Assembly (NCBI RefSeq): GCF_900100345.1
Contig: NZ_FMTT01000040.1
Location: forward strand, 1 to 55,432
DNA: 55,432 nucleotides
Source: Paenibacillus tianmuensis
GTDB taxonomy: Bacteria; Bacillota; Bacilli; Paenibacillales; NBRC-103111
Direction of reading: 5' to 3'
Shown here piece by piece: positions 1 to 11,455 of the stretch. Every line of letters begins with the position of its first letter. Position 1 is the first letter of the stretch. A program made the position numbers and the translations under genes. The notes beneath the pieces are model-generated. The model made no database searches, was not told where the DNA came from, and saw nothing but the letters and a program-made list of their open reading frames with translations.

Positions 1-90
1 GCTTTACCCGAAGGTAAAACCCGCTCGACTTGCATGTATTAGGCACGCCGCCAGCGTTCGTCCTGAGCCAGGATCAAACTCTCCATTAAA
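1..90 (-). rRNA. rrs: 16S ribosomal RNA, 5' end only
   Basis: The reverse complement carries the conserved bacterial 16S start, including GAGTTTGATCCTGGCTCAG followed by the GACGAACGCTGGCGG block and a variable V1 hairpin at the window edge. Only about the first 90 nucleotides are present; the rest lies beyond position 1. The mature 5' end is estimated from homology. The operon points away from oriC, as expected for a leading-strand rrn operon next to gyrA. Confidence 0.97.
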
Positions 91-207
91 GAAAAGCTGA
101 TAAAGCTCAAAATTTACTACTGACGAGAATTTTCATTCTCTTTATGACACTCACTCAATGTTCAGTTTTCAAAGGGCAATTTCCTTGTCGCCTTGTTTAG
201 CGGCGAC

Positions 208-243
208 TTAATCAATATACCACATTCGCCTACTCGATTGCAA
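208..243 (-). promoter_or_regulatory. rrn operon promoter
   Basis: On the minus strand a -35 box TTGCAA (238-243) and a -10 box TATATT (214-219) are separated by 18 nt. Transcription would start near 207. The leader between here and the 16S contains TTGCCCTTTGAAAACTGAACA-type sequence (about 160-181), typical of Bacillus-group rRNA leaders. Confidence 0.75.
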
Positions 244-286
244 GTACTTTTTTTTCTACCAAATTTCCACCAAGATGATGTAAGAG

Positions 287-321
287 AGAAAAAAGCCTCG
301 CCCTTCTGAGGGGCGAAGACT
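287..321 (-). terminator. Rho-independent terminator of the HD-GYP gene
   Basis: The minus strand reads CTTCGCCC, a short loop, then GGGCGAGGC followed by a run of T. It starts about 50 nt after the stop codon of the upstream minus-strand gene and insulates it from the rrn promoter. Confidence 0.8.
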
Positions 322-370
322 AATGTAACATATAATCGTACCGAAAGTCAAGCCTTGATCCGAAAATATG

Positions 371-1438
371 TTATTTCTGAATAACCTCTTGAATATGCAA
401 ATGACGTTCTACCGTTAGATTAATGATTTTGCCGTTCACATTAACCCATGGTCTCGTCGGGTGCGCATGGTCGGAGAATACGATTTCGCCAACCCGGTTA
501 TCGCTCAGCCGGACAAGCATACCGTTGTGGAATGCGGTTACTTTGCTTATAAACGTCTGAATGATGGCAGGCTGCATTTTGCCGAACGACTCGTTTTGAA
601 GCTGTTCCAAAACGAGGTACGGCGAGACGGCCTTTTTGTGAAAACGGTCGGTCGTCATGGCGTGGAACATGTCGGTAACAGCTACGATTTTGGAATACAG
701 ATGAATTTTATCGCCTTGAATGCCAAGCGGATAGCCGGAACCGTCCTCCCGCTCGTGGTGCTGGAGGGCACACAGCTTGACCCCTTCGTTGATCGCCGGA
801 ACAGGCCTTAAGATATTATAGCCGATAATGGTATGTCGCTTCATATCTTCGGCTTCCTCGGCGGTAAGCTTGGTAGGCTTATGCAAAATGGCGGGATCCA
901 CTTTGGCATTGCCGATATCATGCAGCAATCCGGCAAGCGCAACCTGCATTAATTCCTTGGAAGACAACCCGTGCCATTTGGCCAAAAGATAGGAAGTCAG
1001 GCTAACCATAATGCTGTTGTGGTAAATAAAATCTCTCAGTTGAAAGTGACGCGGATTGAACGTCAACACGTCATACTGATCGATATTATTAATAAGCGCT
1101 TCAAGCGTCGTGCGAATTTCCAGAATCGGAGGACTATATCCTCCCGATGCGGAAGTATTGAACACGCGACGAAGCAAATGCAGCATCGTATGATAGTGCT
1201 CATGAAAAGGCAAAACGTTGTCGGCTTGCTCTTCAGACGTCGCTTCCTGCACGGCAGAATCCGCTTCCCCGTTTTTGACTTCGATCTGAACGGATGGAAT
1301 GAGGAATGCTCGCAAAATATCGAGATCGCGCTCCGATACGATTTTTCCTTTCATAAACAAAACATTGTTAAATTTCGTAATAACATTCTCAATAATTCTT
1401 TCGCCGGGTTTCAATTGGGAAACAGGAACGGTTACCAT
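371..1438 (-). CDS. HD-GYP domain phosphodiesterase
   Basis: This 355-residue protein has a C-terminal HD-GYP domain, the c-di-GMP phosphodiesterase type of metal-dependent hydrolase. The HD pair is at H173-D174 (LLHDIGNAKVDP), and the signature HHEREDGSGYP lies at about 227-237, followed by a DxxHAM stretch. The N-terminal 120 residues have no clear domain; no membrane segment is seen. The ATG is preceded by AAGGTGAGG at good spacing. It is a single gene between gyrA and the rrn operon, with its own downstream terminator. The c-di-GMP substrate is inferred from the family; other cyclic dinucleotides are possible. Confidence 0.88.
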   Translation of the reverse strand: MVTVPVSQLKPGERIIENVITKFNNVLFMKGKIVSERDLDILRAFLIPSVQIEVKNGEADSAVQEATSEEQADNVLPFHEHYHTMLHLLRRVFNTSASGGYSPPILEIRTTLEALINNIDQYDVLTFNPRHFQLRDFIYHNSIMVSLTSYLLAKWHGLSSKELMQVALAGLLHDIGNAKVDPAILHKPTKLTAEEAEDMKRHTIIGYNILRPVPAINEGVKLCALQHHEREDGSGYPLGIQGDKIHLYSKIVAVTDMFHAMTTDRFHKKAVSPYLVLEQLQNESFGKMQPAIIQTFISKVTAFHNGMLVRLSDNRVGEIVFSDHAHPTRPWVNVNGKIINLTVERHLHIQEVIQK

Positions 1439-1530
1439 GGGATTCCCTCACCTTACCTCTTGTCAGCTTCCGCAGATCAAAGATTCTCAAAAAATAATAC
1501 TTTAGACCCAATTATGTTGTTATTATAAAC

Positions 1531-1561
1531 GAAAAAGAATGGGGATGTAAGCCCCATTCTT
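1531..1561 (-). terminator. Terminator of gyrA
   Basis: On the minus strand AAGAATGGGG and CCCCATTCTT form a 10-bp stem with a 7-nt loop, followed by T residues. It lies about 35 nt beyond the gyrA stop. Confidence 0.9.
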
Positions 1562-1594
1562 CTCATCTTCGTTTTAAAATATTTAAAGGTCTTG

Positions 1595-4078
1595 TTACTC
1601 TTGCGTTTCTTGGTCCTCCGAAGATTCCGCGCCCTCTTCAAGCTCCGGTTGCTCCTCGCTCTTATCCACACGAGCCAAGGTGGATACCTCATCCTCTTCC
1701 CGAATGTTAATGAGCTTGACCCCTTGCGTGTTACGGCCCATGAGCGAAATGCCGGACATACTTGTCCGGATGATCGTGCCTAAAGCGGTAATGATCATGA
1801 GGTCTTCGTCTTCCCGGACAATTTTCAGACCGACAACAGGACCGTTCTTCGGCGTCACGTTCAGCGTCTTGATGCCTTTGCCGCCGCGAGATTGGAGACG
1901 ATACTCGGAAACCGGCGTACGCTTGCCGAACCCTTTGGAGGTTACGATCAGCACGCTGTTATCCTCATGCACGACATCCATATCAATGACCGCGTCGCCC
2001 TCGTCGAGCTGAATTCCTTTGACGCCGGTAGCGGCACGGCCCATGGCCCTGACTTCCTTCTCAGGGAAATGAATGGACATGCCCTGCTTCGTTCCCATAA
2101 TGATCGATTGGTTGCCGTCCGTCAGCCTGACGCCGATCAAATCGTCATCCTCACGCAAGGATACGGCGATAAGTCCACCTTTGCGGATATTGGAATAATC
2201 GTCAAGCGGCGTCTTCTTCACCAGACCGTTCTTCGTCGCGAAGAACAAATATTTGTCGGAATCGAAGCTTTCCACCGGGATAACCGCATTAATCTTCTCG
2301 CCTTGTTCGATCTGAATCAGGTTAATAATCGGCGTTCCCCGTGCGGTACGGCTTAGATCCGGGATTTCATAAGCCTTGAGACGATACGCCTTCCCTTTGT
2401 CTGTAAAGAACATCAAATAATGGTGCGAGTTCGTTACGAACAGATGTTCCACAAAGTCATCATTTTTCGTATCCATCCCGATCACGCCTTTGCCCCCGCG
2501 ACGCTGGCTGCGGTATGTCGATACCGGCAGTCGCTTAATATAACCGGTATGCGAGATGGTAATAACGACCTCGGTTTGAGGTATCAAATCCTCATCCTCG
2601 ATGCTGTCTCCGCCGATCGTAATTTCAGAACGGCGGTCGTCGCCGAACTTCTCTTTGATTTCGTTCAGCTCTTCGCTGATGATATTCAGAACGAGCTTTT
2701 CGTCGGCCAGAATCGCCTTTAACTCCGCAATTTTTTTCTGCAGCTCGGCGTATTCCTCTTCGATCTTCTCGCGCTCCAACCCGGTCAGGCGCTGCAAACG
2801 CATGTCCAAAATGGCCTGTGCTTGATCCAAGCTGAGCCCGAAGCGCTCCATCAAGCCGTCGCGGGCTTGTTCCGCCGTACGGGAGCTGCGGATCAGCGTG
2901 ATGACTTCGTCCAAGTGATCAAGCGCAATACGGAGACCTTCCAGAATGTGCGCGCGCGCTTCCGCTTTGCGAAGTTCGTATTCGGTTCTGCGGCGAATGA
3001 CTTCTTTCTGATGCTCCAGGTAATAGAACAGCATATCGCGCAGGTTGAGCACTTTCGGCTCGCCGTTGACAAGCGCAAGCATGATGATGCCGAAGTTCGA
3101 CTGCATCGCCGTCTGCTTGTACAAGTTGTTCAACACGACATTCGGATTCACGTCGCGGCGCAGCTCGATGACGATACGCATCCCGTTGCGGTCGGATTCA
3201 TCGCGCAAATCGGTAATGCCGTCGATTTTTTTATCCCGGACCAGCTCGGCGATTTTTTCGATTAATCGGGCTTTATTCACTTGATACGGCAGCTCGTGCA
3301 CGATGATCCGCGCTTTGTTGCCGTTTTCTTCAATCGTTGCCTTTGAGCGCATGGTCACGGAACCGCGTCCGGTCGCATACGCTTGCTTGATTCCTTCGCG
3401 ACCCATAATATAGCCGCCGGTCGGAAAATCCGGGCCTTTGATCGATTGCATCAAATCAAGCGGCGTCACATCGGGATTTTCGATCAACTGCTGGACACCG
3501 TTGATAACCTCAATCATATTGTGCGGCGGAATATTGGTTGCCATGCCAACCGCAATCCCGGACGAACCGTTCACCAGCAGGTTCGGAAAACGCGCCGGCA
3601 ATACGGCCGGTTCTTGTTCTTCGCCGTCATAGTTAGGCACAAAGTCGATCGTTTCTTTGTTGATGTCGCGAAGCAGCTCCATCGCAATCTTGGACAAGCG
3701 CGCTTCAGTGTACCGCATGGCCGCGGCCATGTCCCCGTCAATGGAGCCGAAGTTTCCGTGGCCGTCGACGAGCATGTAGCGCAAGGAGAAATCCTGCGCC
3801 ATCCGAACCATGGTTTCATAAACAGCCGAGTCGCCGTGCGGATGGTATTTACCGATGACTTCGCCGACGATCCGTGCGGATTTTTTATACGGCTTGTCCG
3901 GCGCCATACCCAGTTCCGACATCGCATACAAAATACGTCGATGCACCGGCTTAAGCCCATCCCGTACATCCGGCAGAGCGCGGCTGACAATGATGCTCAT
4001 TGCGTAATCCATAAAGGAGGTGCGCATTTCCGAGCCGATATCGATTTCTCTAATCTGCGAACGAGATTCTTCCGACAT
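1595..4078 (-). CDS. gyrA: DNA gyrase subunit A
   Basis: GyrA cuts and rejoins DNA in the A2B2 gyrase that introduces negative supercoils. The 827-residue length is typical. The catalytic tyrosine is Y123 ([11 protein letters not shown]). The quinolone-determining region has the sensitive-type residues S84 and E88 (HGDSAVYE). The C-terminal domain contains the GyrA-box QRRGGKG. The tail is acidic (residues about 805-827). The ATG follows GGAGGGG at 7-8 nt. The gene lies downstream of gyrB but a deacetylase gene sits between them, so co-transcription would include that gene. It ends at a strong terminator. Confidence 0.98.
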   Translation of the reverse strand: MSEESRSQIREIDIGSEMRTSFMDYAMSIIVSRALPDVRDGLKPVHRRILYAMSELGMAPDKPYKKSARIVGEVIGKYHPHGDSAVYETMVRMAQDFSLRYMLVDGHGNFGSIDGDMAAAMRYTEARLSKIAMELLRDINKETIDFVPNYDGEEQEPAVLPARFPNLLVNGSSGIAVGMATNIPPHNMIEVINGVQQLIENPDVTPLDLMQSIKGPDFPTGGYIMGREGIKQAYATGRGSVTMRSKATIEENGNKARIIVHELPYQVNKARLIEKIAELVRDKKIDGITDLRDESDRNGMRIVIELRRDVNPNVVLNNLYKQTAMQSNFGIIMLALVNGEPKVLNLRDMLFYYLEHQKEVIRRRTEYELRKAEARAHILEGLRIALDHLDEVITLIRSSRTAEQARDGLMERFGLSLDQAQAILDMRLQRLTGLEREKIEEEYAELQKKIAELKAILADEKLVLNIISEELNEIKEKFGDDRRSEITIGGDSIEDEDLIPQTEVVITISHTGYIKRLPVSTYRSQRRGGKGVIGMDTKNDDFVEHLFVTNSHHYLMFFTDKGKAYRLKAYEIPDLSRTARGTPIINLIQIEQGEKINAVIPVESFDSDKYLFFATKNGLVKKTPLDDYSNIRKGGLIAVSLREDDDLIGVRLTDGNQSIIMGTKQGMSIHFPEKEVRAMGRAATGVKGIQLDEGDAVIDMDVVHEDNSVLIVTSKGFGKRTPVSEYRLQSRGGKGIKTLNVTPKNGPVVGLKIVREDEDLMIITALGTIIRTSMSGISLMGRNTQGVKLINIREEDEVSTLARVDKSEEQPELEEGAESSEDQETQE

Positions 4079-4123
4079 GTGTACCCCTCCTACATGCTAT
4101 CTGCTCTCAAGAACTGCTGCTAT

Positions 4124-4141
4124 AAAAGGTCTAAACCTTTT
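4124..4141 (-). other. Small hairpin between the deacetylase gene and gyrA
   Basis: AAAAGGT and ACCTTTT form a 7-bp stem with a 4-nt loop, starting right after the stop codon of the deacetylase gene. There is no clear T-run, so it may be an attenuator, a processing or stability element, or a weak terminator. Confidence 0.4.
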
Positions 4142-5005
4142 CTATGAAGACTTATGGGAAATCGATTTAATAATTAAATTATTTAATGAGTTCGCTTTAA
4201 CAAATGGACTGCCTGCGTTAATGCGCGGAATTTGCATCGGGTCCGCATCCCGGCCAGTCAAGCCGCTTGCCGTTGTAAAACCGTATCGAATGCCTGCTTT
4301 GCGAAGCCAAGCGATCGATTGCTCGTCATAGTAGCCGAATGGATACGCATAGGCATCCACCGGACGATCGTAAAGCTCCTTCAGCTTGTTGACGCATGCT
4401 TTCGTATCATCCGTAATTCGCTGTTCGAATTGCGGCAGATCTTCAGTACCACCGTCCTTAGGAAGCCGGGTCGTCAGCAGCGGTCCGCCGTCAGGCGCCC
4501 GGTCATGCAGGCTATCCGAGTGGCACTGGGCGTCGATGTCTTTTATTTCCCGGGTCATAAAACGAATCTGATCCCTGGAAAGCGAAGGAATCAGGCTCTG
4601 TTCGGGATGCTCAAGATCTTTCGTGATGACAAAGTTCACGGCGGGAATATTCAGTTCTTTCAAAATCGGGTAAGCATTCGTGTAAAAGCTTCGGTATCCG
4701 TCGTCAAACGTAACCAGGATGGCATTGGGCGGTACTTGCCTGCCAGCCATAAAATCGCGAAACTGCTGCAGCGATATGAAATGGTATCCCCGCTGCAGCA
4801 GATCGGTCAATTGGCCGCGAAAGCGCGCCGTCGTTATTGTAACGTCCCCCTGTGTATGATCGTCGATATGGTGATAGGCGATGACCGCTACCCGGTCCGT
4901 GTACCAGACGTCTGTTCCGCGTACCTGAAACATGCCCGGTACGAGCAGCAGCCAAGCGACTGCCGCGAGCAGCCACAGCAAGCCGTATTTTTTCACATTT
5001 CGCAT
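4142..5005 (-). CDS. Membrane-anchored polysaccharide deacetylase (NodB fold)
   Basis: The 287-residue protein has one N-terminal membrane segment (about residues 8-27) and then a NodB-type carbohydrate esterase 4 domain. Visible motifs are VAVIAYHHID near the start of the domain, LVTFDDGYRSF (the DD metal and base motif, about 98-108) and a CHSDSLHD metal-site motif near 158-165. Such enzymes deacetylate cell-wall or exopolysaccharide amino sugars outside the membrane. The start lies 9 nt after the gyrB stop and has no good ribosome site, suggesting translational coupling to gyrB. Finding this gene between gyrB and gyrA is unusual compared with Bacillus. The substrate is unknown. Confidence 0.85.
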   Translation of the reverse strand: MRNVKKYGLLWLLAAVAWLLLVPGMFQVRGTDVWYTDRVAVIAYHHIDDHTQGDVTITTARFRGQLTDLLQRGYHFISLQQFRDFMAGRQVPPNAILVTFDDGYRSFYTNAYPILKELNIPAVNFVITKDLEHPEQSLIPSLSRDQIRFMTREIKDIDAQCHSDSLHDRAPDGGPLLTTRLPKDGGTEDLPQFEQRITDDTKACVNKLKELYDRPVDAYAYPFGYYDEQSIAWLRKAGIRYGFTTASGLTGRDADPMQIPRINAGSPFVKANSLNNLIIKSISHKSS

Positions 5006-5014
5006 GGTAAGTCG

Positions 5015-7232
<2,218 letters not shown>

Positions 7233-7261
7233 GCTGGCCCACTCCTTATCGGCAAAACTAT

Positions 7262-8368
7262 CTATGTCAAGCTTCCGTCCCGAACGTGAATCACGGAAGC
7301 ACTTTCCAGTTTTGACAAATCTATGCTTTCAATGCCAGTGGTTGTTATGAAGGTTTGGACCTTGCGTTGAAACGTCTCGATAAGCTGGGTTTGGCGGTAG
7401 CGGTCAAGCTCGGAGAGCACATCGTCGAGCAAGAGCAGGGGATATTCGCCGACCTCCTCGCGGATCAGCTCGATCTCGGCCAGCTTAAGCGACAAAGCCG
7501 TCGTCCGCTGCTGCCCTTGGGAGCCGAACGTCTGTACTTCCTTGTCGTTGATATAAAATCGCAGATCGTCGCGGTGCGGCCCGACCAATGACACGCCCCG
7601 GCGAAGCTCCTGATCCTTCACCTGTGATAACTTTATCATAAAATGGTCAAATAAAACAGCGTCTTCTTGTTCCAGCGCGTGGGACAAGGCGCTGTCGTAC
7701 TCGATGCGGAGCTGCTCGGAGCCGTTGGTGATACCGGCATGGATCTTTTCGGCCCATGCTTGCAGCTTCTTTATAAAGCTTTGACGTTTTTTCATAATTT
7801 TAACACCGAACTGCATTAATTGTTCATTCCATACGTCCAGCATGGAAGCTTTGCCCGGCGAGGAAAACAACTGCTTCAAGTAATTGTTGCGCTGCTGCAA
7901 TATTTTGTTGTACTGCGACAGGTCATGCAAATAGGACGGGTAAACCTGCCCGATCTCCATATCGAGAAAGCGCCTGCGGATGCCGGGAGAGCCCTTGACG
8001 ATCTCCAAATCTTCAGGCGCGAACATAACGACGTTTAAGGCCCCGATGAAATTGCTGAGCTTTTTTTGCTCCAGCCCGTTCACCTTGGCCTTTTTGCCTT
8101 GCTGCGATATGGATAAATCGAGCTGCACCGTACCGTAACGCTTTTCGACTTCGGCGTGCAGCAGCGTGGAGGAAGCGTTCCACCGGATCAGCTCTTTGTC
8201 CTGATGCGTCCGGTGGGATTTGGTCAACGCCAGCACGAAGATCGATTCGAGCAGGTTCGTTTTGCCTTGTGCATTCGGTCCGACAATGATGTTGACCATG
8301 TTGTCGGTTTGGAATTCCATCTGGTCGTAGTTACGGTAATGCTGCAATGAAAGCCGTTTTAACTGCAA
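7262..8368 (-). CDS. recF: DNA replication and repair protein RecF
   Basis: RecF is an SMC-like ATPase that loads RecA at single-strand gaps with RecO and RecR. The Walker A motif is GPNAQGKT (residues 30-37), the signature is FGSQGQQRTTALSLK and Walker B is LLLLDDVLSELD. The start is set at a TTG codon at 8366-8368, because AGGAGG ends 7 nt upstream; an ATG 21 nt further upstream would overlap that ribosome site. This gives 368 residues. The gene sits in the dnaN-yaaA-recF-remB-gyrB order. Confidence 0.95.
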   Translation of the reverse strand: MQLKRLSLQHYRNYDQMEFQTDNMVNIIVGPNAQGKTNLLESIFVLALTKSHRTHQDKELIRWNASSTLLHAEVEKRYGTVQLDLSISQQGKKAKVNGLEQKKLSNFIGALNVVMFAPEDLEIVKGSPGIRRRFLDMEIGQVYPSYLHDLSQYNKILQQRNNYLKQLFSSPGKASMLDVWNEQLMQFGVKIMKKRQSFIKKLQAWAEKIHAGITNGSEQLRIEYDSALSHALEQEDAVLFDHFMIKLSQVKDQELRRGVSLVGPHRDDLRFYINDKEVQTFGSQGQQRTTALSLKLAEIELIREEVGEYPLLLLDDVLSELDRYRQTQLIETFQRKVQTFITTTGIESIDLSKLESASVIHVRDGSLT

Positions 8369-8428
8369 TAGAGTTCCTCCTAAGGGCATTGCGGAGCAAT
8401 GCCGGCTTCAAAAGCATGTGCTTGGGCT

Positions 8429-8644
8429 TTATTCCTGTACGACTTGGAATTCGCCGCAGCCCGCAACGTTGACGATGTCGCCGGCCACCAGCTTGCGGCC
8501 GCGGCGGTTATCCGGCTCGCCGTTGATGATGACGGTAGCCTCCTGCAGGAAGCTCTTGGCTTGCCCGCCGGTGGAAATACAGTCGGCGAGCTTCAAAAAT
8601 TGCCCAAGCGTAATATATTCGGTGCGAATGCCGATGGTTTTCAT
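8429..8644 (-). CDS. yaaA: S4 domain RNA-binding protein YaaA
   Basis: The 71-residue protein is essentially one S4 domain (LGQFLKLADCISTGGQAK...INGEPDNRRGRKLVAGD). It corresponds to B. subtilis YaaA (also named RlbA), linked to 50S ribosome assembly. Its ribosome site AAAGGAG overlaps the dnaN stop codon, so the two are probably coupled. RNA binding is inferred from the fold. Confidence 0.92.
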   Translation of the reverse strand: MKTIGIRTEYITLGQFLKLADCISTGGQAKSFLQEATVIINGEPDNRRGRKLVAGDIVNVAGCGEFQVVQE

Positions 8645-8661
8645 CTTGTAAAAGCACTCCT

Positions 8662-9804
8662 TTAGCCCATAGTCCGGTACGGCAAAATAAGCTGAAGCAG
8701 GCTCGAATTTTCGTCGGGACGAATGATGATCGGCTGCATCGCACCAGTAAATCCGATATGAATGTGTTCGCTGTCCATCACTTTAAGCGCATCGAGCATA
8801 AATTTGGAGTTGAACGAAATGCGCAGCAGCTCCCCTTTCATGCTTACCGTCGTCAGTTCCTCGGTTACCTTCCCCAGCTCGGACGAGCTGGAGGAAATTT
8901 CAATCGTTTGATCCTCGCGCATCACGAGCTTCACAATATTCGTTTTTTCTTCCCGCGAAAGCAAGTAGGCGCGGTCGATCGCGTCTGCCAGATTGTCCGT
9001 GTTGACAACCAACTCGGTCTGATACACCTGAGGAATGAGCTTCGACGTATCCGGATACGTTCCGTCCAGGATACGGGTATAGAAAAGAATGGAGCTCATT
9101 TTGAACAGCACCTGATTTTCAGCAAATACGACGTCGATCAGCGTGTTTTGATCGGGAAGAATTTTGGACAACTCATTCAAGGTTTTCCCTGATATGGAAA
9201 CATTATTAAGGGAGAGATCGACGTTCGTATCGATAGTCGTTTCCCTGGAAGCCAAGCGATGCCGGTCACAAGCGGTAAATTTCAGCTTCCCGTTGGAAAT
9301 GGTCCACAGAATTCCGGTCAAAATCGGCGTTGCTTCGTTCGTGGACACCGAAAATGACGTTTGCTTGATCATCGTTTTAAGCAGATCGCTCGGGATTTGA
9401 ATTCGTTTGTTCTCTTCAATGCCCGGCATGATCGGATATTCCTCCGGATCGAGTCCAACCAGTTGAATTTCCGAAGAACCGGAACGGATTGTCGTTTGGA
9501 AATGGTCTTTGACCTCAATCTCGACCTGTTGCGCCGGAAGCTTGCGAATAATTTCCACGAAAAACTTGGAAGGGAGCACGACGCTGCCGGATTGCTTCAG
9601 GTCGATAACTTGCAGCTCATTTTTTTCGATCGGAATGAAGCTCTGAATCGAAATATCGGTATCGCTCGCCGTTAGCGTGATGCCAGTGGAATCGGCGTCT
9701 ATTTTAATTCCGCTTAAAATGGGAATCGTCGCTTTGCTGGATATGGCTTTGGAAACGTGTTGAATCGACTCGTTCAAAAATTCTTTCAGTACGGTTAACT
9801 TCAT
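8662..9804 (-). CDS. dnaN: DNA polymerase III beta sliding clamp
   Basis: The 380-residue protein starts MKLTVLKEFLNESIQHVSKA and ends with the clamp-family motif LILPYRTMG. It forms the ring that tethers DNA polymerase III to DNA. The ATG at 9804 follows TAGGAGTGAAA; a longer in-frame reading to 9924 would begin inside the origin unwinding region and has no ribosome site. The gene begins just after the oriC unwinding element, as in B. subtilis. Confidence 0.98.
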   Translation of the reverse strand: MKLTVLKEFLNESIQHVSKAISSKATIPILSGIKIDADSTGITLTASDTDISIQSFIPIEKNELQVIDLKQSGSVVLPSKFFVEIIRKLPAQQVEIEVKDHFQTTIRSGSSEIQLVGLDPEEYPIMPGIEENKRIQIPSDLLKTMIKQTSFSVSTNEATPILTGILWTISNGKLKFTACDRHRLASRETTIDTNVDLSLNNVSISGKTLNELSKILPDQNTLIDVVFAENQVLFKMSSILFYTRILDGTYPDTSKLIPQVYQTELVVNTDNLADAIDRAYLLSREEKTNIVKLVMREDQTIEISSSSSELGKVTEELTTVSMKGELLRISFNSKFMLDALKVMDSEHIHIGFTGAMQPIIIRPDENSSLLQLILPYRTMG

Positions 9805-9840
9805 AATTTCACTCCTACAAGTTCTAAAATGGGAGAGTTG

Positions 9841-9907
9841 CGCATATACCTCTATATTACATGTTTTTTTATAGTAATAGTAGTAGGGCCCCGGGATATG
9901 TGGATAA
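9841..9907 (-). other. oriC: oriC basal unwinding element (DnaA box, GC cluster, DnaA-trios, AT tract)
   Basis: Read on the minus strand, a perfect DnaA box TTATCCACA (9899-9907) is followed by the GC run CCCGGGGCC (9887-9895), then by repeats whose plus-strand form is TAG TAA TAG TAG TAG (9872-9886), then a T/A-rich tract. This order is that of the B. subtilis basal unwinding system, where the DnaA-trios guide a DnaA filament onto one strand. It lies between dnaA and dnaN as in B. subtilis. Seen directly; function from the known system. Confidence 0.85.
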
Positions 9908-9918
9908 ATGCGTGAATA

Positions 9919-9967
9919 AGGCAAAAAGAGAGCCTATCCACATGTGAATAAGTGTGTGCATAGGCTC
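9919..9967 (-). terminator. Hairpin with T-run after dnaA, loop carries DnaA-box variants
   Basis: On the minus strand GAGCCTAT (9960-9967) pairs with ATAGGCTC (9930-9937), followed by TCTTTTTG. The form is that of an intrinsic terminator 50 nt past the dnaA stop. The arms enclose a 22-nt loop; DnaA-box variants lie at 9934-9942 (CTATCCACA) and 9943-9951 (TGTGAATAA). It may reduce dnaA-to-dnaN read-through, or be chiefly part of the origin. Confidence 0.55.
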
Positions 9968-10013
9968 CCCTTTATTCAGTTGTGGATTGAGGGCTGTGAA
10001 TAGACGCTAATGA

Positions 10014-11384
10014 TTACATCATCACGTTTTTCACTTTTTCGGTAATGTTCTTAATAATTTTATATAATTCCTGGTCGGACTTGAGCGCTTCGGATATTTT
10101 TTCATGCGCATGAATGACGGTCGTATGATCGCGGCCGCCGAACGCCTCGCCGATTTTCGGCAGCGAAAAGTCAGTCATCTCGCGGGCCAGATACATGGCG
10201 ATTTGCCGCGGGAAAGCCACGGTCTTGGTTCGTTTCCTCGCTTTGAAATCCTCCATCTTCAAGCCGTAAAATTCGCCGACCTTCTGCTGGATGTCGAGAA
10301 TCGTGATCACCCGCGGACGGCTGCTCGGGATAATGTCCTTGAGCGCCTCGGCCGCCAAATGCGACGTAATGTCTTCGTTAATAAGAGACGAGTAAGCGAC
10401 CACCCGAATCAAGGCGCCTTCCAGCTCCCGAATGTTCGAATCGATCTGGCTCGCTATGTAGACCATCGCTTCGTTGGGAATATCCAGATTCTCGGCTTTC
10501 GCTTTTTTGCGCAGTATGGCAATCCGCGTCTCTAGGTCCGGAGGCTGAATGTCCGTGATAAGCCCCCATTCGAACCGGGAGCGCAGCCGTTCCTCGAGCG
10601 TCGGAATTTCCTTCGGCGGCCGGTCGCTGGAGATGATGATCTGCTTCCGCTCTTCGTGCAGCGCGTTAAACGTATGGAAAAATTCTTCCTGCGTCGATTC
10701 TTTTCCCGCAATAAATTGAATATCATCTATAAGAAGCACGTCGATATTGCGGTACTTGTTGCGGAAGCTTTCCCCCCGGTTGTCCCGGATCGCATTGATG
10801 AACTCGTTCGTAAATTTTTCGGACGAGATGTAGACGACCTTGGCGCTCGGATTATGCTCAAGCACGTAATGGCCGATCGCGTGCATCAAGTGCGTTTTGC
10901 CCAGTCCTACGCCGCCGTACAAAAACAGCGGGTTGTATGCTTTGGCCGGCGCTTCGGCGACCGCTAGCGATGCGGCGTGAGCGAAGCGATTGCCCGATCC
11001 GATGACGAACGAATCGAACAAATACTTGGGATTAAGCATGCGGCTGAACGTTTCCTCGGAAACGGTGGTTTGCGGCACGCTTGCGGGAATGGTTGACGGG
11101 GAGGAAGAGCGGCTGAACGAATCGGCTTCGTCTTCGGACTCGATGATGAACTTTAATTCGACCTGCTTGCCGCAGTAATCGAATACGGCTTCCTTTATAT
11201 GTTTGGTGTACCGGTTTTCAAGCCATTCCCGGGAAAAATTGTTGGGGGTACAGATGACGACCGTGGAATCGTTGAATGTCACGGCTCTTGTGGAAGTCAG
11301 CCACGTCTCGTAGCTTGGCTTGCTCACCCTTTTTTGCAATATGGAAAGAACTTGCTGCCACTGGTCGTTGGGATGGCTTTCCAC
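10014..11384 (-). CDS. dnaA: Chromosomal replication initiator DnaA
   Basis: DnaA binds DnaA boxes in oriC, melts the DNA and recruits the helicase. The 456-residue protein has N-terminal domain I, a low-complexity linker (about 85-110, serine and proline rich), an AAA+ domain with Walker A GGVGLGKT (157-164) and Walker [10 protein letters not shown], and a C-terminal helix-turn-helix with the [11 protein letters not shown] signature. The start codon is GTG (11382-11384), preceded by AAGGAGTGA at 8 nt. It is flanked by the two halves of the origin. The cluster of boxes over its promoter suggests autoregulation. Confidence 0.98.
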   Translation of the reverse strand: MESHPNDQWQQVLSILQKRVSKPSYETWLTSTRAVTFNDSTVVICTPNNFSREWLENRYTKHIKEAVFDYCGKQVELKFIIESEDEADSFSRSSSPSTIPASVPQTTVSEETFSRMLNPKYLFDSFVIGSGNRFAHAASLAVAEAPAKAYNPLFLYGGVGLGKTHLMHAIGHYVLEHNPSAKVVYISSEKFTNEFINAIRDNRGESFRNKYRNIDVLLIDDIQFIAGKESTQEEFFHTFNALHEERKQIIISSDRPPKEIPTLEERLRSRFEWGLITDIQPPDLETRIAILRKKAKAENLDIPNEAMVYIASQIDSNIRELEGALIRVVAYSSLINEDITSHLAAEALKDIIPSSRPRVITILDIQQKVGEFYGLKMEDFKARKRTKTVAFPRQIAMYLAREMTDFSLPKIGEAFGGRDHTTVIHAHEKISEALKSDQELYKIIKNITEKVKNVMM

Positions 11385-11455
11385 AATCTATTCACTCCTT
11401 CAAAAAAATAACCGGTATGGCATAAGCCGCGCCCCTGTAGAAAAAAATCAGATGC

